This document shows, piece by piece, positions 1 through 10,296 of a DNA stretch of 18,294 bases. The position numbers and the translations under genes were made by a program. Positions within the stretch are counted from its first letter, which is position 1; every line of letters begins with the position of its first letter. This DNA is from DATKEG01 sp035544515 (GTDB lineage: Bacteria > Acidobacteriota > Vicinamibacteria > Fen-336), in assembly GCA_035544515.1 (NCBI GenBank), contig DATKEG010000222.1, positions 1 through 18,294 on the forward strand, given 5' to 3'. Below the pieces are notes generated by a model. It saw only the letters and a list, made by a program, of their open reading frames with translations. It was not told the origin of the DNA and did not search any database.

Positions 1-27
1 CACGCGGCGCCGCCCTCCGGCCCGTGC

Positions 28-2456
28 TCACTCCTCGCGCAGCGCGGACGCCGGATCGACGCGCGCGGCGCGGCGCGCCGGCACGAGGCAGGCCAGGAGA
101 GCCGCGGCGGCGAGCAGGGCCGCGGCCGTGGCGGGCGCGGCCAGATCGTGGGGCGGCACGCCGAAGAGCAGCCCGGAAACGGCGCGGCCCAGGGCGAAGG
201 ACCCGGCGATCCCGACGGCCAGGCCCGCCAGCACCGGGCCCATGCCCTCGCGGAGGACGAGTGCCATCACGCTGCGCGCGCGCGCGCCGAGCGCCATGCG
301 CACGCCGATCTCGCGCGTCCGCCGGCCGACCATGAACGCCACCACGCCGTACGTCCCGATGGCGGCCAGGGCCAGCGCCGCGAGCGCGAAGCCGGCGAGG
401 AGCTGCATCCCGAAGCGGGCCCCCCCCATGGCCTCGTCCACCAGCGCCTCCATGGTCGTGACGTCCGTCAAGAGCAGCTCCCGGTCCACGTCCCGGACCG
501 CCTCCCGGACGGCGCGGACGAGCGCGAGCGGCTCGCCCGCGGTACGCACCACGAGGTGGCGGAGTCCCTCGTCGGACTGCAGGTAGGACATGTAGAGGTC
601 GAGCCGCGCCACCTGCAGCTCGCGGTACCGCGAGTCGCCGACCACGCCCGCGATGGTCACCCACGCCAGCGGGTAGGGTGCCGTCGGCATGGGCATCTGC
701 AGCCGCTTGCCGAGGGGGTCCTGCCCCGGCCAGTACCGCCGGGCCATCGTCTCGCTGATCACGGCCACCGTGGGCGTGCCCTCCGTGTCCCTGTCCGTGA
801 ACGTGCGGCCGGCGACGAGCGGCATGCGCATGGTCCGGAAGAACTCCGGCGTCACGATCTGCAGGTTCAACGATGGGTTCCGCTCGGCGTCGTCCTTGGA
901 CTGGCCCTCCACCGTGAACGGCCAATCGAGCCCGACGTGGCTCCACAGCGGCCGGATCAGGACGGCCGCCGAGGATTCCACGCCAGGAACGCCGTCGATG
1001 CGGTCGAGCACGGCACGGTACAGGGCGCGTCTGTGCGCCACGGCGGGGTACTTGTCGCGCGGGCCAGACATCTCGACCGCGAGCACGCCGCGCGGCTCGA
1101 AGCCGAGGTCGAGGCGGCGCAGGTTCTGGAACGTCTGCACCAGCAGCCCGGCCCCCGACAGCAGCACGACCGCGACCGCCGCCTCCGCGCCGACCAGCAG
1201 CGCGCGCAGCCCGCGGTGGCGGCCCGCGCCGGCGGTGCGGGCGCCTTCCCCGAGCGTCTCCGTGAGCGCCGGCCGCGACGCCAGGAACGCGGGTACGACG
1301 CCGGCGAGCAGCGAGGCGGCGGCGGTGAGGCCGAGGGCGAAGGCGAGCACGCGCGCGTCCACGGCCGCGTCGCCCAGCCGCGGCACCTCGGCGGGGACGA
1401 GGGAGGTCAGCACGTCGAGGCTCCACACGGCGAGGGCCACGCCGGCGAGGCCACCCGCGACGGCGAGCAGCGCGCTCTCCGCCAGGAGCTGCCGGACGAG
1501 GCGGGCGCGGGTGGCGCCCAGCGCCAGACGCACCGCGATCTCGCGCTCGCGGGCGCCGGCGCGGGCGAGCAGCAGGGCGGCCACGTTCGCGCACGCGATC
1601 AGCAGCACCAGCAGCACGGCGAGGAGCAACACCAGCAGCGCCGGCCGAGCGGTGCCGAAGATGTTCTCGGGAAGCGGGGTCAGGACGACGCGCGGGTCCG
1701 GCCCGGTATTGCCGTGCGTGCGCCCATGGGACGCCGTGAGGCTGTCCAGCTCGGAGCGGGCCTGCGCGAGCGTCGTGCCCGCGGCGCGGCGGGCCACGAG
1801 CGTGGCCCACCCGACCTTCGGGTCGTCCACCAGCCCGGTCACGATCGGAACCAGCGGCGTCCACAGCTCGGCGCCGGCCGGATAGCGGAACTCGGGGCGC
1901 ATCACGCCCGCCACCGTCATGGGGGTGGTGCCGTCCACCCGCACGTCCCGGCCCACCACGTCCGGGTCCGCGCCGAACTGCCGCTGCCAGAGGCCGTGGC
2001 TGATCACCACCACCCGCGGGGCACCGACCGCGTCCTCGGCCTCCGTGAACGTACGCCCGTGCAGCGCGCGGGCGCCGAGCACGTCGAAGAAGTTGCCCGT
2101 GACGATCCGGCCTTCCACGCGCACCGGCTCCTCGCCGGCCAGGAAGAAGCCCGAGTTCACGGCGGGCATGGCCGCCACCGCCTCCAGCGTGCGGCTGTGC
2201 GCGCGCACGTGGCGCAGGTAGGGGTACGACACCTCGATGAAGGGCGCATTGCGCTCGAGGACGCTCAACCAGACCGTCACCAGGCGATCCGGCTGCGCGA
2301 AAGGCAGCGGCCGCAGCAGCACCGCGTCCACCACGCTGAAGACGGCCGTGCTCGACCCGATGGCGAGGGCGAGCGTGCCCGCGGCCACCGCGAAGACCAG
2401 CGGCCGGCGGCGGAACGACCGCAGCGCGTAGCGCAGGTCCGAGAGGAGCGCGGACA

Positions 2457-2457
<1 letters not shown>
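28..2457 (-). CDS. ADOP-type MacB/FtsX ABC transporter permease, full length
   Basis: This 809-residue inner-membrane permease has the duplicated MacB layout. It starts with a short cytoplasmic segment and TM1 (about residues 20-45), followed by a periplasmic MacB_PCD-like domain that includes GNFFDVLGARALHGRTF near residue 121. The first FtsX domain has TMs near 272-296, 328-350 and 368-392. A further TM (419-441), a second periplasmic domain and a second FtsX domain follow, and the protein ends with the family-typical ARRAARVDPASALREE. The length matches intact ADOP permeases (about 800 residues). The start is GTG, and its G is shared with the TAG stop of the ATPase gene upstream, so the two are almost certainly translationally coupled and form one transporter. 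MacB-type proteins transmit ATPase motion to the periplasm and drive export of peptides, lipids or drugs. The substrate cannot be read from the sequence. It is the last gene of the operon visible here; only 27 featureless bases follow. Confidence 0.93.
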
Positions 2458-3115
<658 letters not shown>

Positions 3116-3119
<4 letters not shown>

Positions 3120-3418
3120 GACGGTTTCCCTTCAGTCCTGACGGAGCGCGAGCACCGGATCGACGGCCGCCGCGCGCCGTAGTTGGGCGGCGAGACCTGG
3201 GTGCGGACGGGGCCGGTGGGCGGGCGTTCCCAGAGCACCACGATCCGACCCGTGTCCGGGTAGGGCAGCGGCCGCAGCAGGAGGCTTTCGACGATGCTCG
3301 CCGCGGCGGTGACCGCGCCGATCCCCAGGCCCAGCGTCAGCGCGGCCGTGGCGGTGAAGCCGGGGTTGTTCCGCAGGCTGCGCACGGCGATGCGGACGTC
3401 GCGTGTCAGGGCGTCCAT
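3116..3418 (-). pseudogene. Remnant ADOP permease: N-terminus joined out of frame to C-terminus
   Basis: The frame opens with a normal ADOP start (MDALTRDVRIAVRSLRNNPG), TM1, and the LLLRPLPYP motif that follows TM1 in this family. After SPPNY (about residue 75) the homology stops. The DNA then encodes RAAAVDPVLALRQD plus a stop in another reading frame, with TGA at 3134-3132. That is the standard last-residue signature of ADOP permeases. The middle of the gene, about 700 codons, is therefore missing and the two ends are joined out of frame near position 3180. The surviving frame of 100 codons reads on to a TGA that overlaps the ATG of the next ATPase (ATGA). It begins 3 bases after the stop of the preceding permease. 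A functional transporter is impossible. A coupling leader for the ATPase is conceivable, and an assembly collapse between permease repeats is the alternative explanation. Confidence 0.85.
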
Positions 3419-3421
3419 CGT

Positions 3422-5446
3422 CTACTCGGCGCGCAGCGCCGCGAGCGGGTCCGCGCGCGCGGCCCGGCGGGCGGGCCGGTAGCAGGCGAGCGCCGCGACC
3501 GCGGTCAGGATCGCGGCGACCGCCAGGAAGGTCGCGGGGTCGGTGGGACGCACGCCGAAGAGCATGCCGGACACGAACTTCCAGCTCTTCCACCAGCGCA
3601 GCTCCTGGGCCAGGGGCGTGTACAGGGCGGGCGCGTCGCTCTCGTCCAGCCCCGTCCCGCGGACGTCGCCCACCACGCCCACCACCGTGATCCACGTGAG
3701 TTCGTCCGCGCGCGCCCAGGCCACGCGCCGGCCGAGCGGATCCTCGCCGGAGAAGTGCTCGCGGGCGGCGGCCTCGTTGACCACGCCCACGAGCGGAGCG
3801 TCCGCCCGATCGGACTCGTCCAGGAGGCGGCCGCGCCGCAGCGGAAGGCCCACCGTCTCGAAGTAGGCGGGAGTCACCGCGCGGTTGGACAGCTCCGGCT
3901 CGGTGCCGGGCCGCAGCGGCGGCCGGCCCTCGACGATGAAGTCGTGCGGCGTGAGCCCACCCGAGGCGAAGGGCAGCTCGCTGGTCGCCCCTGCGGCCGT
4001 CACGCCGGGCAGGGCGGCCACGCGCTCGAGCACCTGCTCGAAGAACCGGTTCCGCTTGGGGATGTCGCCGTAGCTCGCGGTGGGCAGCGTGAGGTTGAAC
4101 GTGACCAGGCGCGAGGGCTCGAAGCCCGGGTCCACGGACTGCAGCCGGTGCAGGCTGCGCAGCAGCAGGCCGGCCCCGACCAGCAGCACCAGGGCCAGCG
4201 CCACCTGCGACACGACCAGCAGGTCGCGCACGCGCCGGCCGGGCCGTCCCGTGCCGGTCCGTGCGCCCTCCTTCAGCGAGTCGGCCAGCGGGACGCGCGA
4301 GCCGTGCAGGCCGGGGGCCAGGCCGAAAAGCAGGCCCGTGAGCACGGCGACCCCTCCCGTGAAGGCGAGCACGCGCAGGTCCAGGCTCACACCGTCGAGG
4401 CCGGGCACCTGCGGCGGCGCCAGGCGCACCACCACGCCGACCAGCCACAAGGCCACCACGAGGCCCGCGGCGCCGCCCAGCGCGGCGAGAAGCACGCTTT
4501 CGGCCAGCAGTTGTCGCAGCAGCCGAGCGCGCCCGGCGCCCAGCGAGGCGCGGACGGCCATCTCCCGCTCGCGCGAGGCGGCCCGGACCAGGAGCAGGTT
4601 GGCGACGTTGGTGGCCGCGATCAACAGCACGAGGAAGACGGCGCCCAGCAGGAGCAGCAGCGCGTCGCGGATGTCGCGCACGAGGAACCCGTGAAGGGGC
4701 GACAGCGGGTAGCGCCGGTCCGTGTTCTCCTCGGGGTAGGCGGCGGCCAGGCGGGCCGCGATGGCGTCGAGCTCGGCCTGGGCCAGGGCGATGCTCGCGC
4801 CGGGCGCGAGCCTGGCCACCGCGGCCAGGGTGTGGGCGCCGCGCGCGCCCGCCTCCGAGGGCGACTCGACGGCCAGGGGGACGAAGACCTCCGCCTCGAG
4901 TCCCGGGAGCCGGAAACCGGGAGGCATCACCCCGAGCACCCGGTACACGCCGCTGCTGAAGCGCAGCGTGCGGCCGGGCACGTCGGGGTCGCCGGCCAGC
5001 CTTCCTCGCCAGAACGCATGGCTGAGGACGACCACTCTCTCCCCGTTCGGCCGGTCGTCCTCGGGCCCGATGGCGTGCCCCAGGGCCGGCGGCACGCGGA
5101 GCGTGCGGAACAGGTCGCCCGTGACCGCCGCGCCAAGGACGCGCTCGGCCACGGGCCCGCCCACGAGGTCGAGAGAGTGCGCCCGGTAGCCCCCCAGGCC
5201 GCCGAGCGTGCGCCCCTGCGCTTTCAGGTCGTCCAGGTCGGGCCAGGAGCTGCCTCCGCGGATGCGGACGAGGCGCTCCGGCTCCGCGTAGGGCAGCGGC
5301 CGGAGCATGACCGCGTGGACGACGCTGAACATGGCCGTGTTCGCGCCCATGCCCAGCGCGAGGGTGGCCACCGCCGCGGCCGTGAAGCCCGGCGAGCGGC
5401 GCAGCAACCGGAACGCATGCCGCAGGTCCTGGAGCAGGGTGTCCAT
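3422..5446 (-). CDS. ADOP-type MacB/FtsX permease with in-frame internal deletion
   Basis: The product has 674 residues from the ATG at 5446 (MDTLLQDLRHAFRLL, a typical family start). A TTG nine bases further upstream also opens the frame but is less likely. TM1, the first MacB_PCD-like domain, the first FtsX domain with its conserved ASREREMAVRASLGAGRARL stretch, and the second periplasmic domain are all present. After LYTPLAQELRWWKSWKF the sequence jumps to VSGMLFGVRPTDPATF and the terminal ARRAARADPLAALRAE. In the intact neighbour permeases about 120 residues lie between these points: the end of the second periplasmic domain, two TM helices and the second conserved cytoplasmic motif. About six TMs are left of eight, with the junction near 3575. 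The frame is preserved, so a product can be made, but it is probably non-functional or altered. It starts 34 bases after the HTH gene and no good ribosome binding site is visible. Confidence 0.85.
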   Translation of the reverse strand: MDTLLQDLRHAFRLLRRSPGFTAAAVATLALGMGANTAMFSVVHAVMLRPLPYAEPERLVRIRGGSSWPDLDDLKAQGRTLGGLGGYRAHSLDLVGGPVAERVLGAAVTGDLFRTLRVPPALGHAIGPEDDRPNGERVVVLSHAFWRGRLAGDPDVPGRTLRFSSGVYRVLGVMPPGFRLPGLEAEVFVPLAVESPSEAGARGAHTLAAVARLAPGASIALAQAELDAIAARLAAAYPEENTDRRYPLSPLHGFLVRDIRDALLLLLGAVFLVLLIAATNVANLLLVRAASREREMAVRASLGAGRARLLRQLLAESVLLAALGGAAGLVVALWLVGVVVRLAPPQVPGLDGVSLDLRVLAFTGGVAVLTGLLFGLAPGLHGSRVPLADSLKEGARTGTGRPGRRVRDLLVVSQVALALVLLVGAGLLLRSLHRLQSVDPGFEPSRLVTFNLTLPTASYGDIPKRNRFFEQVLERVAALPGVTAAGATSELPFASGGLTPHDFIVEGRPPLRPGTEPELSNRAVTPAYFETVGLPLRRGRLLDESDRADAPLVGVVNEAAAREHFSGEDPLGRRVAWARADELTWITVVGVVGDVRGTGLDESDAPALYTPLAQELRWWKSWKFVSGMLFGVRPTDPATFLAVAAILTAVAALACYRPARRAARADPLAALRAE

Positions 5447-5480
5447 GGCGCCCAAGGAGCGAGTGCAGTCTCCGGTGCGG

Positions 5481-5690
5481 TCAGGCCGGCAGGTCGGCCG
5501 CGAACGCCGGCTCGCCGGCCGTGTCGTCCGCCGTTCCCCGGCGCAGGCCGAGCCGCTTCAGCTTCTCGCTCAGCGTGCTCGGCAGGATGCCCAGCAGGGC
5601 GGCGGCCCGGCGCTGGTTGCCGCAGGTGGCCTGGAGCGCGGCCAGGATCAGCCCGCGCTCGTAGTCGTTCATCCGCTGCTTCAGTGTCAT
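5481..5690 (-). CDS. Stand-alone Fis-type (HTH_8) DNA-binding protein, 69 residues
   Basis: This small protein consists almost entirely of a Fis/NtrC-type C-terminal helix-turn-helix. It has an ERGLILAALQ helix (11-20), the GNQRRAAALLGI turn region (24-35) and a recognition helix STLSEKLKRLGL (38-49), followed by a short acidic and alanine-rich tail. In most proteins this domain closes a sigma-54 activator with receiver and AAA+ domains, which are absent here. The frame has its own ATG with a strong AGGGGGA binding site that overlaps the stop codon of the permease upstream, 8 bases apart, so it is co-translated with the transporter. Conserved positions look intact, arguing for a functional protein. 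Such a protein could be a DNA-bending or autoregulatory factor of the efflux operon; the alternative is a fragment of a lost NtrC-like regulator. The function is inferred only from the fold. Confidence 0.8.
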   Translation of the reverse strand: MTLKQRMNDYERGLILAALQATCGNQRRAAALLGILPSTLSEKLKRLGLRRGTADDTAGEPAFAADLPA

Positions 5691-5700
5691 GGGTCCCCCT
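5691..5700 (-). promoter_or_regulatory. Ribosome binding site of the HTH_8 gene, overlapping the upstream stop
   Basis: On the minus strand the sequence reads AGGGGGACCC directly before the ATG at 5690. Its first two bases are the AG of the permease stop codon TAG (5701-5699). This purine block fixes the start of the 69-residue HTH protein and couples it to termination of the permease. Confidence 0.75.
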
Positions 5701-8134
5701 ACTGGGTGCGAAGGGCCGTCATGGGATCGACGCGCGCGGCGCGGCGCGCGGGCAGGTAGCTGGCCAAAAGCGCGACCGCCGTCATGAGGACGGCGATGGC
5801 CACGAAGGTGAGCGGATCGGTCGGGCTCACGCCGGGCAGGAGACCGCGCAGGCCCTGGGCCAGGGCCGCCGCGCCCAGGGCGCCCAGCGCCACGCCCGCC
5901 AGCGCCAGGCGCAGCCCCTGGGCCAGGACGAGCCCGAGCAGGTCGCGGCGGCTGGCGCCGAGGGCGACACGCACGCCCATCTCGCGCGTGCGGCGGCTCA
6001 CGGACCAGGCGACCAGCCCATAGAGTCCCGTGGCGGCCAGGCCGAGGCCGAGCGCCCCCAGCGCGCTCGCGATGGTGCCCGCCATGCGCTGCGGAAAGAG
6101 CGCGAGGGCGACCGCTTCGCGCAGCGGCATGGTCTCCATCACCGGCAGGTCCTGCTCGAGGCCGGCGACCTCCCGCCGCAGCGCCGCCGAGGCGAGGGCA
6201 AGGTCGCCCCGCGCCCGCAGGAGGACGCGGACGCGCGGGGTGAAGGCCTGCGCGAGCGGCACGTAGAGGTGCGGCGAGGTCTCCTCGGTGAGCCGCCGCA
6301 TCTTGACGTCGCGCGCCACGCCCACCACCTCGCGCTCGACGCTTCCGTGGCGCAGCCGGCGGCCGGCGGCCTCGGCACCCGGCCACAGCCGCCGGGCCAG
6401 CGCCTCGCTGATCACGGCCACGGGGCGGGAGGACGGGCCGTCCGCGGTGGAGAAGGCGCGTCCGGCCAGCAGCGGTATGCGCATCGTCTCGAAGTACGCC
6501 GGGGTGACGGCGCTGACCGGCACGTTCAGGCCCGCCGCGGGCAGCGGCGGCTCCGCCTGCGCGTGCACGGCGGCGGTCGGAGGCGCGAGCGAGCGCAGGG
6601 GGATCCAGGTGGTCAGGCTGGCCGACTGCGCCCCGGGCAGGGAAAGCAGCCGCTCCAGGAGCCGGTCGTAGAACGCGCGGCCGTGCGTCTCGTCCCTGGC
6701 CAGCAGCGTCAGGTCGAGGCGTGCCGTGGTCACGCCGTCGAGGCCGAAGCCGGGATCGAGCACGCGCGCCCGTTGCAGCGTGCGCACGAACAGGCCGGCC
6801 GCGACGAGCAGGACCATGGAGAGGGCTATCTGGCCGACGACGAGCGCGCGCCGGGCCCGCGCGCGGGTCCCACCCTCTTCCGCGCGGCCGTCGCGCAGGG
6901 CGGACGCCAGGTCGAGGCGTGAGGCCTGCAGCGCGGGGACGAGCCCGAAGGCCACGCCGGCCACCAGCGTCGCGAGCGCCGCGAAGGCCAGCACGCGCAC
7001 GTCCAGCCCGAGGTCGAACCGCAGGGGCACCACGAAGCCGGGCTGGAAGGCATGCAGCAGGTCGGCCGCCCAGGCCGCGAGGGCGACGCCGAACGCGCCA
7101 CCCGCGAGGAGCAGGAGCAGCGCCTCGGCCATGAGCTGCCGGACGAGGGCGGCCCGGGAGGCTCCGAGCGCGAGGCGCAGGGCCACGTCGCGCGCGCGGC
7201 CGGCCGCCCGCGCCAGCAGCAGACCCGCGAGGTTGACGCAGGCGATGAGCAGCACGAGCGCGGCCACGGCCTGCAGGACGGCCAGGAACGACACGACCGC
7301 GCCCCGCAGCGAGTCGTCGACGCCGGTCGTGCGCCGCACGTCGGCCGTGGCGTCCTTGTGCCGCCCCGGGTGCTCGCGCGCGAGGCCGGACATCACCGTC
7401 GCCAGGTCGGCCTGGGCCTGCGCCACCGTCCGCCCCGGGGCGAGACGGCCCACCAGCTCGAGCCAGTCGTTGTCGCGCGACGCCACGTCCTCTCCGGGCG
7501 CGGCCTGCGCCGCCATGGCCAGCGGCACCCACACCTCGAAGGGGAAACCGACGAAGTGCCCCTGGAATCCCTCGGGGCCGACGCCGACGACCGTGAACGG
7601 GAAGCCGTTGAGACGAATCGTCCGGCCGACGACCAGGGGATCGCCGCCGAAGCGGCTCCGCCAGAGCGCGTCGCTGATCACGGCCACCGCCGAGGCGCCC
7701 GGCACGGCGTCGTCCCCCTCGGCCAGGAGGCGGCCGTGCCGCGCGCGGACGCCGAGCACGTCGAAGAAGTTGCCGGTGACGAGCTGGAGGCCGACCAGCT
7801 CGGGCGCGCCGTCGCCGTCGCCGAGCGCGGCCCCCCGGCCGTTGAACGCGGCCAGGCCATCGAGCGCTCGCGTGCGCTCACGCAGGTCACGGTAGTCGGG
7901 CGCGGAGAGTCCCAGGAACGTGGCGCCGTCCGCGGCCGTGCGGTGCACGTTGACCAGCCGGTCCGCGTTGGCGATGCCGGGCAGGGGCCGCAGGAGCACG
8001 GCGTTGACCAGGCTGAACAGCGCGGTGTTCGCGCCCAGGGCGACGCCCAGCGTGACCACGGCGGCCACCGCCAGGGCGGGGCTGCGCCGCCACGAACGAG
8101 CGGCAAGGCGGAGGTCGCGCAGGGCCCGTTCCAT
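5699..8134 (-). CDS. ADOP-type MacB/FtsX ABC transporter permease, full length
   Basis: This inner-membrane permease of 811 residues has the complete duplicated MacB architecture. The start is family-typical (MERALRDLRLAARSWRRSP), with TM1 and a LLLRPLPG motif, then a MacB_PCD-like periplasmic domain containing GNFFDVLGVRARHGRLL. The first FtsX domain has three TMs and the motif LRLALGASRAALVRQLMAE. A fourth internal TM, a second periplasmic domain and a second FtsX domain with RRTREMGVRVALGASRRDLL follow, and the protein ends ARRAARVDPMTALRTQ. It lies 39 bases downstream of the ATPase at 8174-8890, its probable partner, and the adaptor gene comes before that, giving the order of a MacA-MacB-like export system with the ATPase on a separate chain. 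No clear ribosome binding site precedes the ATG. The substrate is unknown. It is probably the best-preserved transporter of the operon. Confidence 0.93.
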   Translation of the reverse strand: MERALRDLRLAARSWRRSPALAVAAVVTLGVALGANTALFSLVNAVLLRPLPGIANADRLVNVHRTAADGATFLGLSAPDYRDLRERTRALDGLAAFNGRGAALGDGDGAPELVGLQLVTGNFFDVLGVRARHGRLLAEGDDAVPGASAVAVISDALWRSRFGGDPLVVGRTIRLNGFPFTVVGVGPEGFQGHFVGFPFEVWVPLAMAAQAAPGEDVASRDNDWLELVGRLAPGRTVAQAQADLATVMSGLAREHPGRHKDATADVRRTTGVDDSLRGAVVSFLAVLQAVAALVLLIACVNLAGLLLARAAGRARDVALRLALGASRAALVRQLMAEALLLLLAGGAFGVALAAWAADLLHAFQPGFVVPLRFDLGLDVRVLAFAALATLVAGVAFGLVPALQASRLDLASALRDGRAEEGGTRARARRALVVGQIALSMVLLVAAGLFVRTLQRARVLDPGFGLDGVTTARLDLTLLARDETHGRAFYDRLLERLLSLPGAQSASLTTWIPLRSLAPPTAAVHAQAEPPLPAAGLNVPVSAVTPAYFETMRIPLLAGRAFSTADGPSSRPVAVISEALARRLWPGAEAAGRRLRHGSVEREVVGVARDVKMRRLTEETSPHLYVPLAQAFTPRVRVLLRARGDLALASAALRREVAGLEQDLPVMETMPLREAVALALFPQRMAGTIASALGALGLGLAATGLYGLVAWSVSRRTREMGVRVALGASRRDLLGLVLAQGLRLALAGVALGALGAAALAQGLRGLLPGVSPTDPLTFVAIAVLMTAVALLASYLPARRAARVDPMTALRTQ

Positions 8135-8173
8135 GGCCGATCGGGTGCTAGGGATGCATCGGCGTCCGCTCGG

Positions 8174-8890
<717 letters not shown>

Positions 8891-8900
8891 CGCTCTCTCC

Positions 8901-10154
8901 TCAGTTCAGGCGGATGCGGTCGAAGGCGTCCCATTGCGACGTGTCGGACAACACGACCTGATCGCCCACGGCCAGCCCGTCCACGATCTCGATGGTGTTC
9001 ACGGAGGCGCGGCCCAGGCGCACCCGGGTGCGCACCGCGCCCCCGTCCTCCTGCACCTTGAACAGCGTCACCAGGCTGTCGGGCTGGCCCTGCGCCGGCC
9101 GGCTCACGTAGAGGACGTCGGTCAGGCGCTCGAGCTCGATGGTCCCGTCCACGGTCAGGTCCGGGCGCGCGCCGCGGGGCAGCGCGCCGGTGAGCGCCAC
9201 GTCCACCGTGACCGTCCCGTTCTGCGCGGCGGGGTCGATGCGCGACACCTTCCCCTCCACGATCCCGTTGCGCGTGTCGATGCTGGCGAACTGGCCGAGC
9301 TGGACGTCGCGCGCCTGCGTTTCCGCCACCCGGATCACGGCCTTGAGGTGGTCGGGCTGGGCGACGCGGGCCAGGTTCGTGCCCGGCGTCACGCGCTGGC
9401 CCACCTCGACCGGCACCTGCTGGAGCACGCCGGCCAGGCTGGAGCGGACGTGGAGCTGGCGGACCTGCTCGCGGCGGAGCCGCGCCATGGCCCGGCGCTG
9501 CTCGACCCGCGCGCGCTGCACGGAGAGCTGCGCCTCCACGGCCTCGGCGTTCTTGGCCAGCCGCTCGTGCTCGATGCGGTTGCGCTGCGCCAGCTCGTCG
9601 GCGGCGAGCTTCGAGAGCTGCAGCGTGAGGTCGGCGATCAGGCCCTGCGCGGCGAGCTGGGCGTCGGTCTCGGCCCGCAGCTTGGCCTGGTGGTACTCGG
9701 ACTGGATGCGCGCGGCCGTGGCCTGCTGGTCGAGGTGGCCCCGCTCGAGGTTGACCTTGGTCTCGATGTATTGGGCCTCCGCCTCGCGGAGCTGCGACTC
9801 GGCTTCCAGCGCCTGTTGCTCCACCTCGGGATTGGACAGCTCGAGGATCACGCTGTCCGTCGTCACCGCCGTGCCCGGATAGAGCACGATCCGCTCCACG
9901 CGGCCCTCCGTCACGGCGGGGATCCAGCGGATCTCCTCGGGCACGAGCGTGCCCAGGCCTCGCACCTGCCGGAGGAGCGGGCCCCGCTTGACGATGTCCA
10001 CGAGCACCGTCGAGCGCTCGACCCGGGGGGCCGCCGGCTTGAGGCGCGAGAGGCCGAGCGTGATGAGCAGGACCGCGAGGGCGGCCGCCGCGCCGTAGGC
10101 GATGCGGCGCATCTTGCGGGCGCGGGCGACGGAGGCGGGGCGTGCGATGTCCAT
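8901..10154 (-). CDS. HlyD/MacA-family periplasmic adaptor (membrane fusion protein)
   Basis: This 417-residue adaptor would link an inner-membrane ABC exporter to an outer-membrane channel. It has a basic cytoplasmic start, one membrane anchor (about residues 17-36, YGAAAALAVLLITLGLSRL), a first beta/lipoyl strand region (VTEGRVERIVLYPGTAV), and a long alpha-helical coiled-coil hairpin rich in Q, E, A and R (about 107-245). The lipoyl return (GVLQQVPVEVGQRVTPGTNL) and beta-barrel and membrane-proximal domains follow, ending in GLAVGDQVVLSD. I chose the ATG at 10154 because it has AGGAG eight bases upstream (10167-10163). An in-frame extension to 10325 exists but runs through low-complexity sequence with no family similarity. 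It is the first gene of the export operon and the only adaptor in it, so it may serve both ATPase/permease pairs. No TolC-like gene is in the window. Confidence 0.92.
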   Translation of the reverse strand: MDIARPASVARARKMRRIAYGAAAALAVLLITLGLSRLKPAAPRVERSTVLVDIVKRGPLLRQVRGLGTLVPEEIRWIPAVTEGRVERIVLYPGTAVTTDSVILELSNPEVEQQALEAESQLREAEAQYIETKVNLERGHLDQQATAARIQSEYHQAKLRAETDAQLAAQGLIADLTLQLSKLAADELAQRNRIEHERLAKNAEAVEAQLSVQRARVEQRRAMARLRREQVRQLHVRSSLAGVLQQVPVEVGQRVTPGTNLARVAQPDHLKAVIRVAETQARDVQLGQFASIDTRNGIVEGKVSRIDPAAQNGTVTVDVALTGALPRGARPDLTVDGTIELERLTDVLYVSRPAQGQPDSLVTLFKVQEDGGAVRTRVRLGRASVNTIEIVDGLAVGDQVVLSDTSQWDAFDRIRLN

Positions 10155-10162
10155 CCGACCTG

Positions 10163-10167
10163 CTCCT
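10163..10167 (-). promoter_or_regulatory. Ribosome binding site setting the adaptor start
   Basis: AGGAG on the minus strand lies eight bases before the ATG at 10154. This supports 10154 over the longer open frame that begins at 10325. Confidence 0.65.
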
Positions 10168-10228
10168 GTTCCAAACGCCGTGCCGGCTCCGGCCGGCCGG
10201 GCAAGTGGCAGGCGCTCAACGCCTTGAG

Positions 10229-10247
10229 GGCCGGAATTCGCCCGGCC
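10229..10247 (-). terminator. Possible stem-loop after the EamA transporter gene
   Basis: GGCCGG and CCGGCC form six-base perfect arms around a seven-base loop, about 50 bases past the EamA stop codon and before the adaptor gene. There is no T-run after it on the minus strand, and random GC-rich DNA can give such arms, so this is a weak call. The rest of the 142-base gap (10155-10296) should hold the export operon promoter, but I could not identify a convincing one. Confidence 0.25.
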
Positions 10248-10296
10248 GACGGTCCGGAGTGTCCGCCTGTGGGACGCCGATGTCCCGGAACCGCGC

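Noticed and set aside
5447..5455. TTG start three codons before the deleted permease
   Set aside because: The family start pattern begins at the ATG 5446; no binding site supports the TTG.
3755..6922. Plus-strand open frame of 1055 codons
   Set aside because: Runs antisense through several permease genes and the HTH gene; no motif, biased composition.
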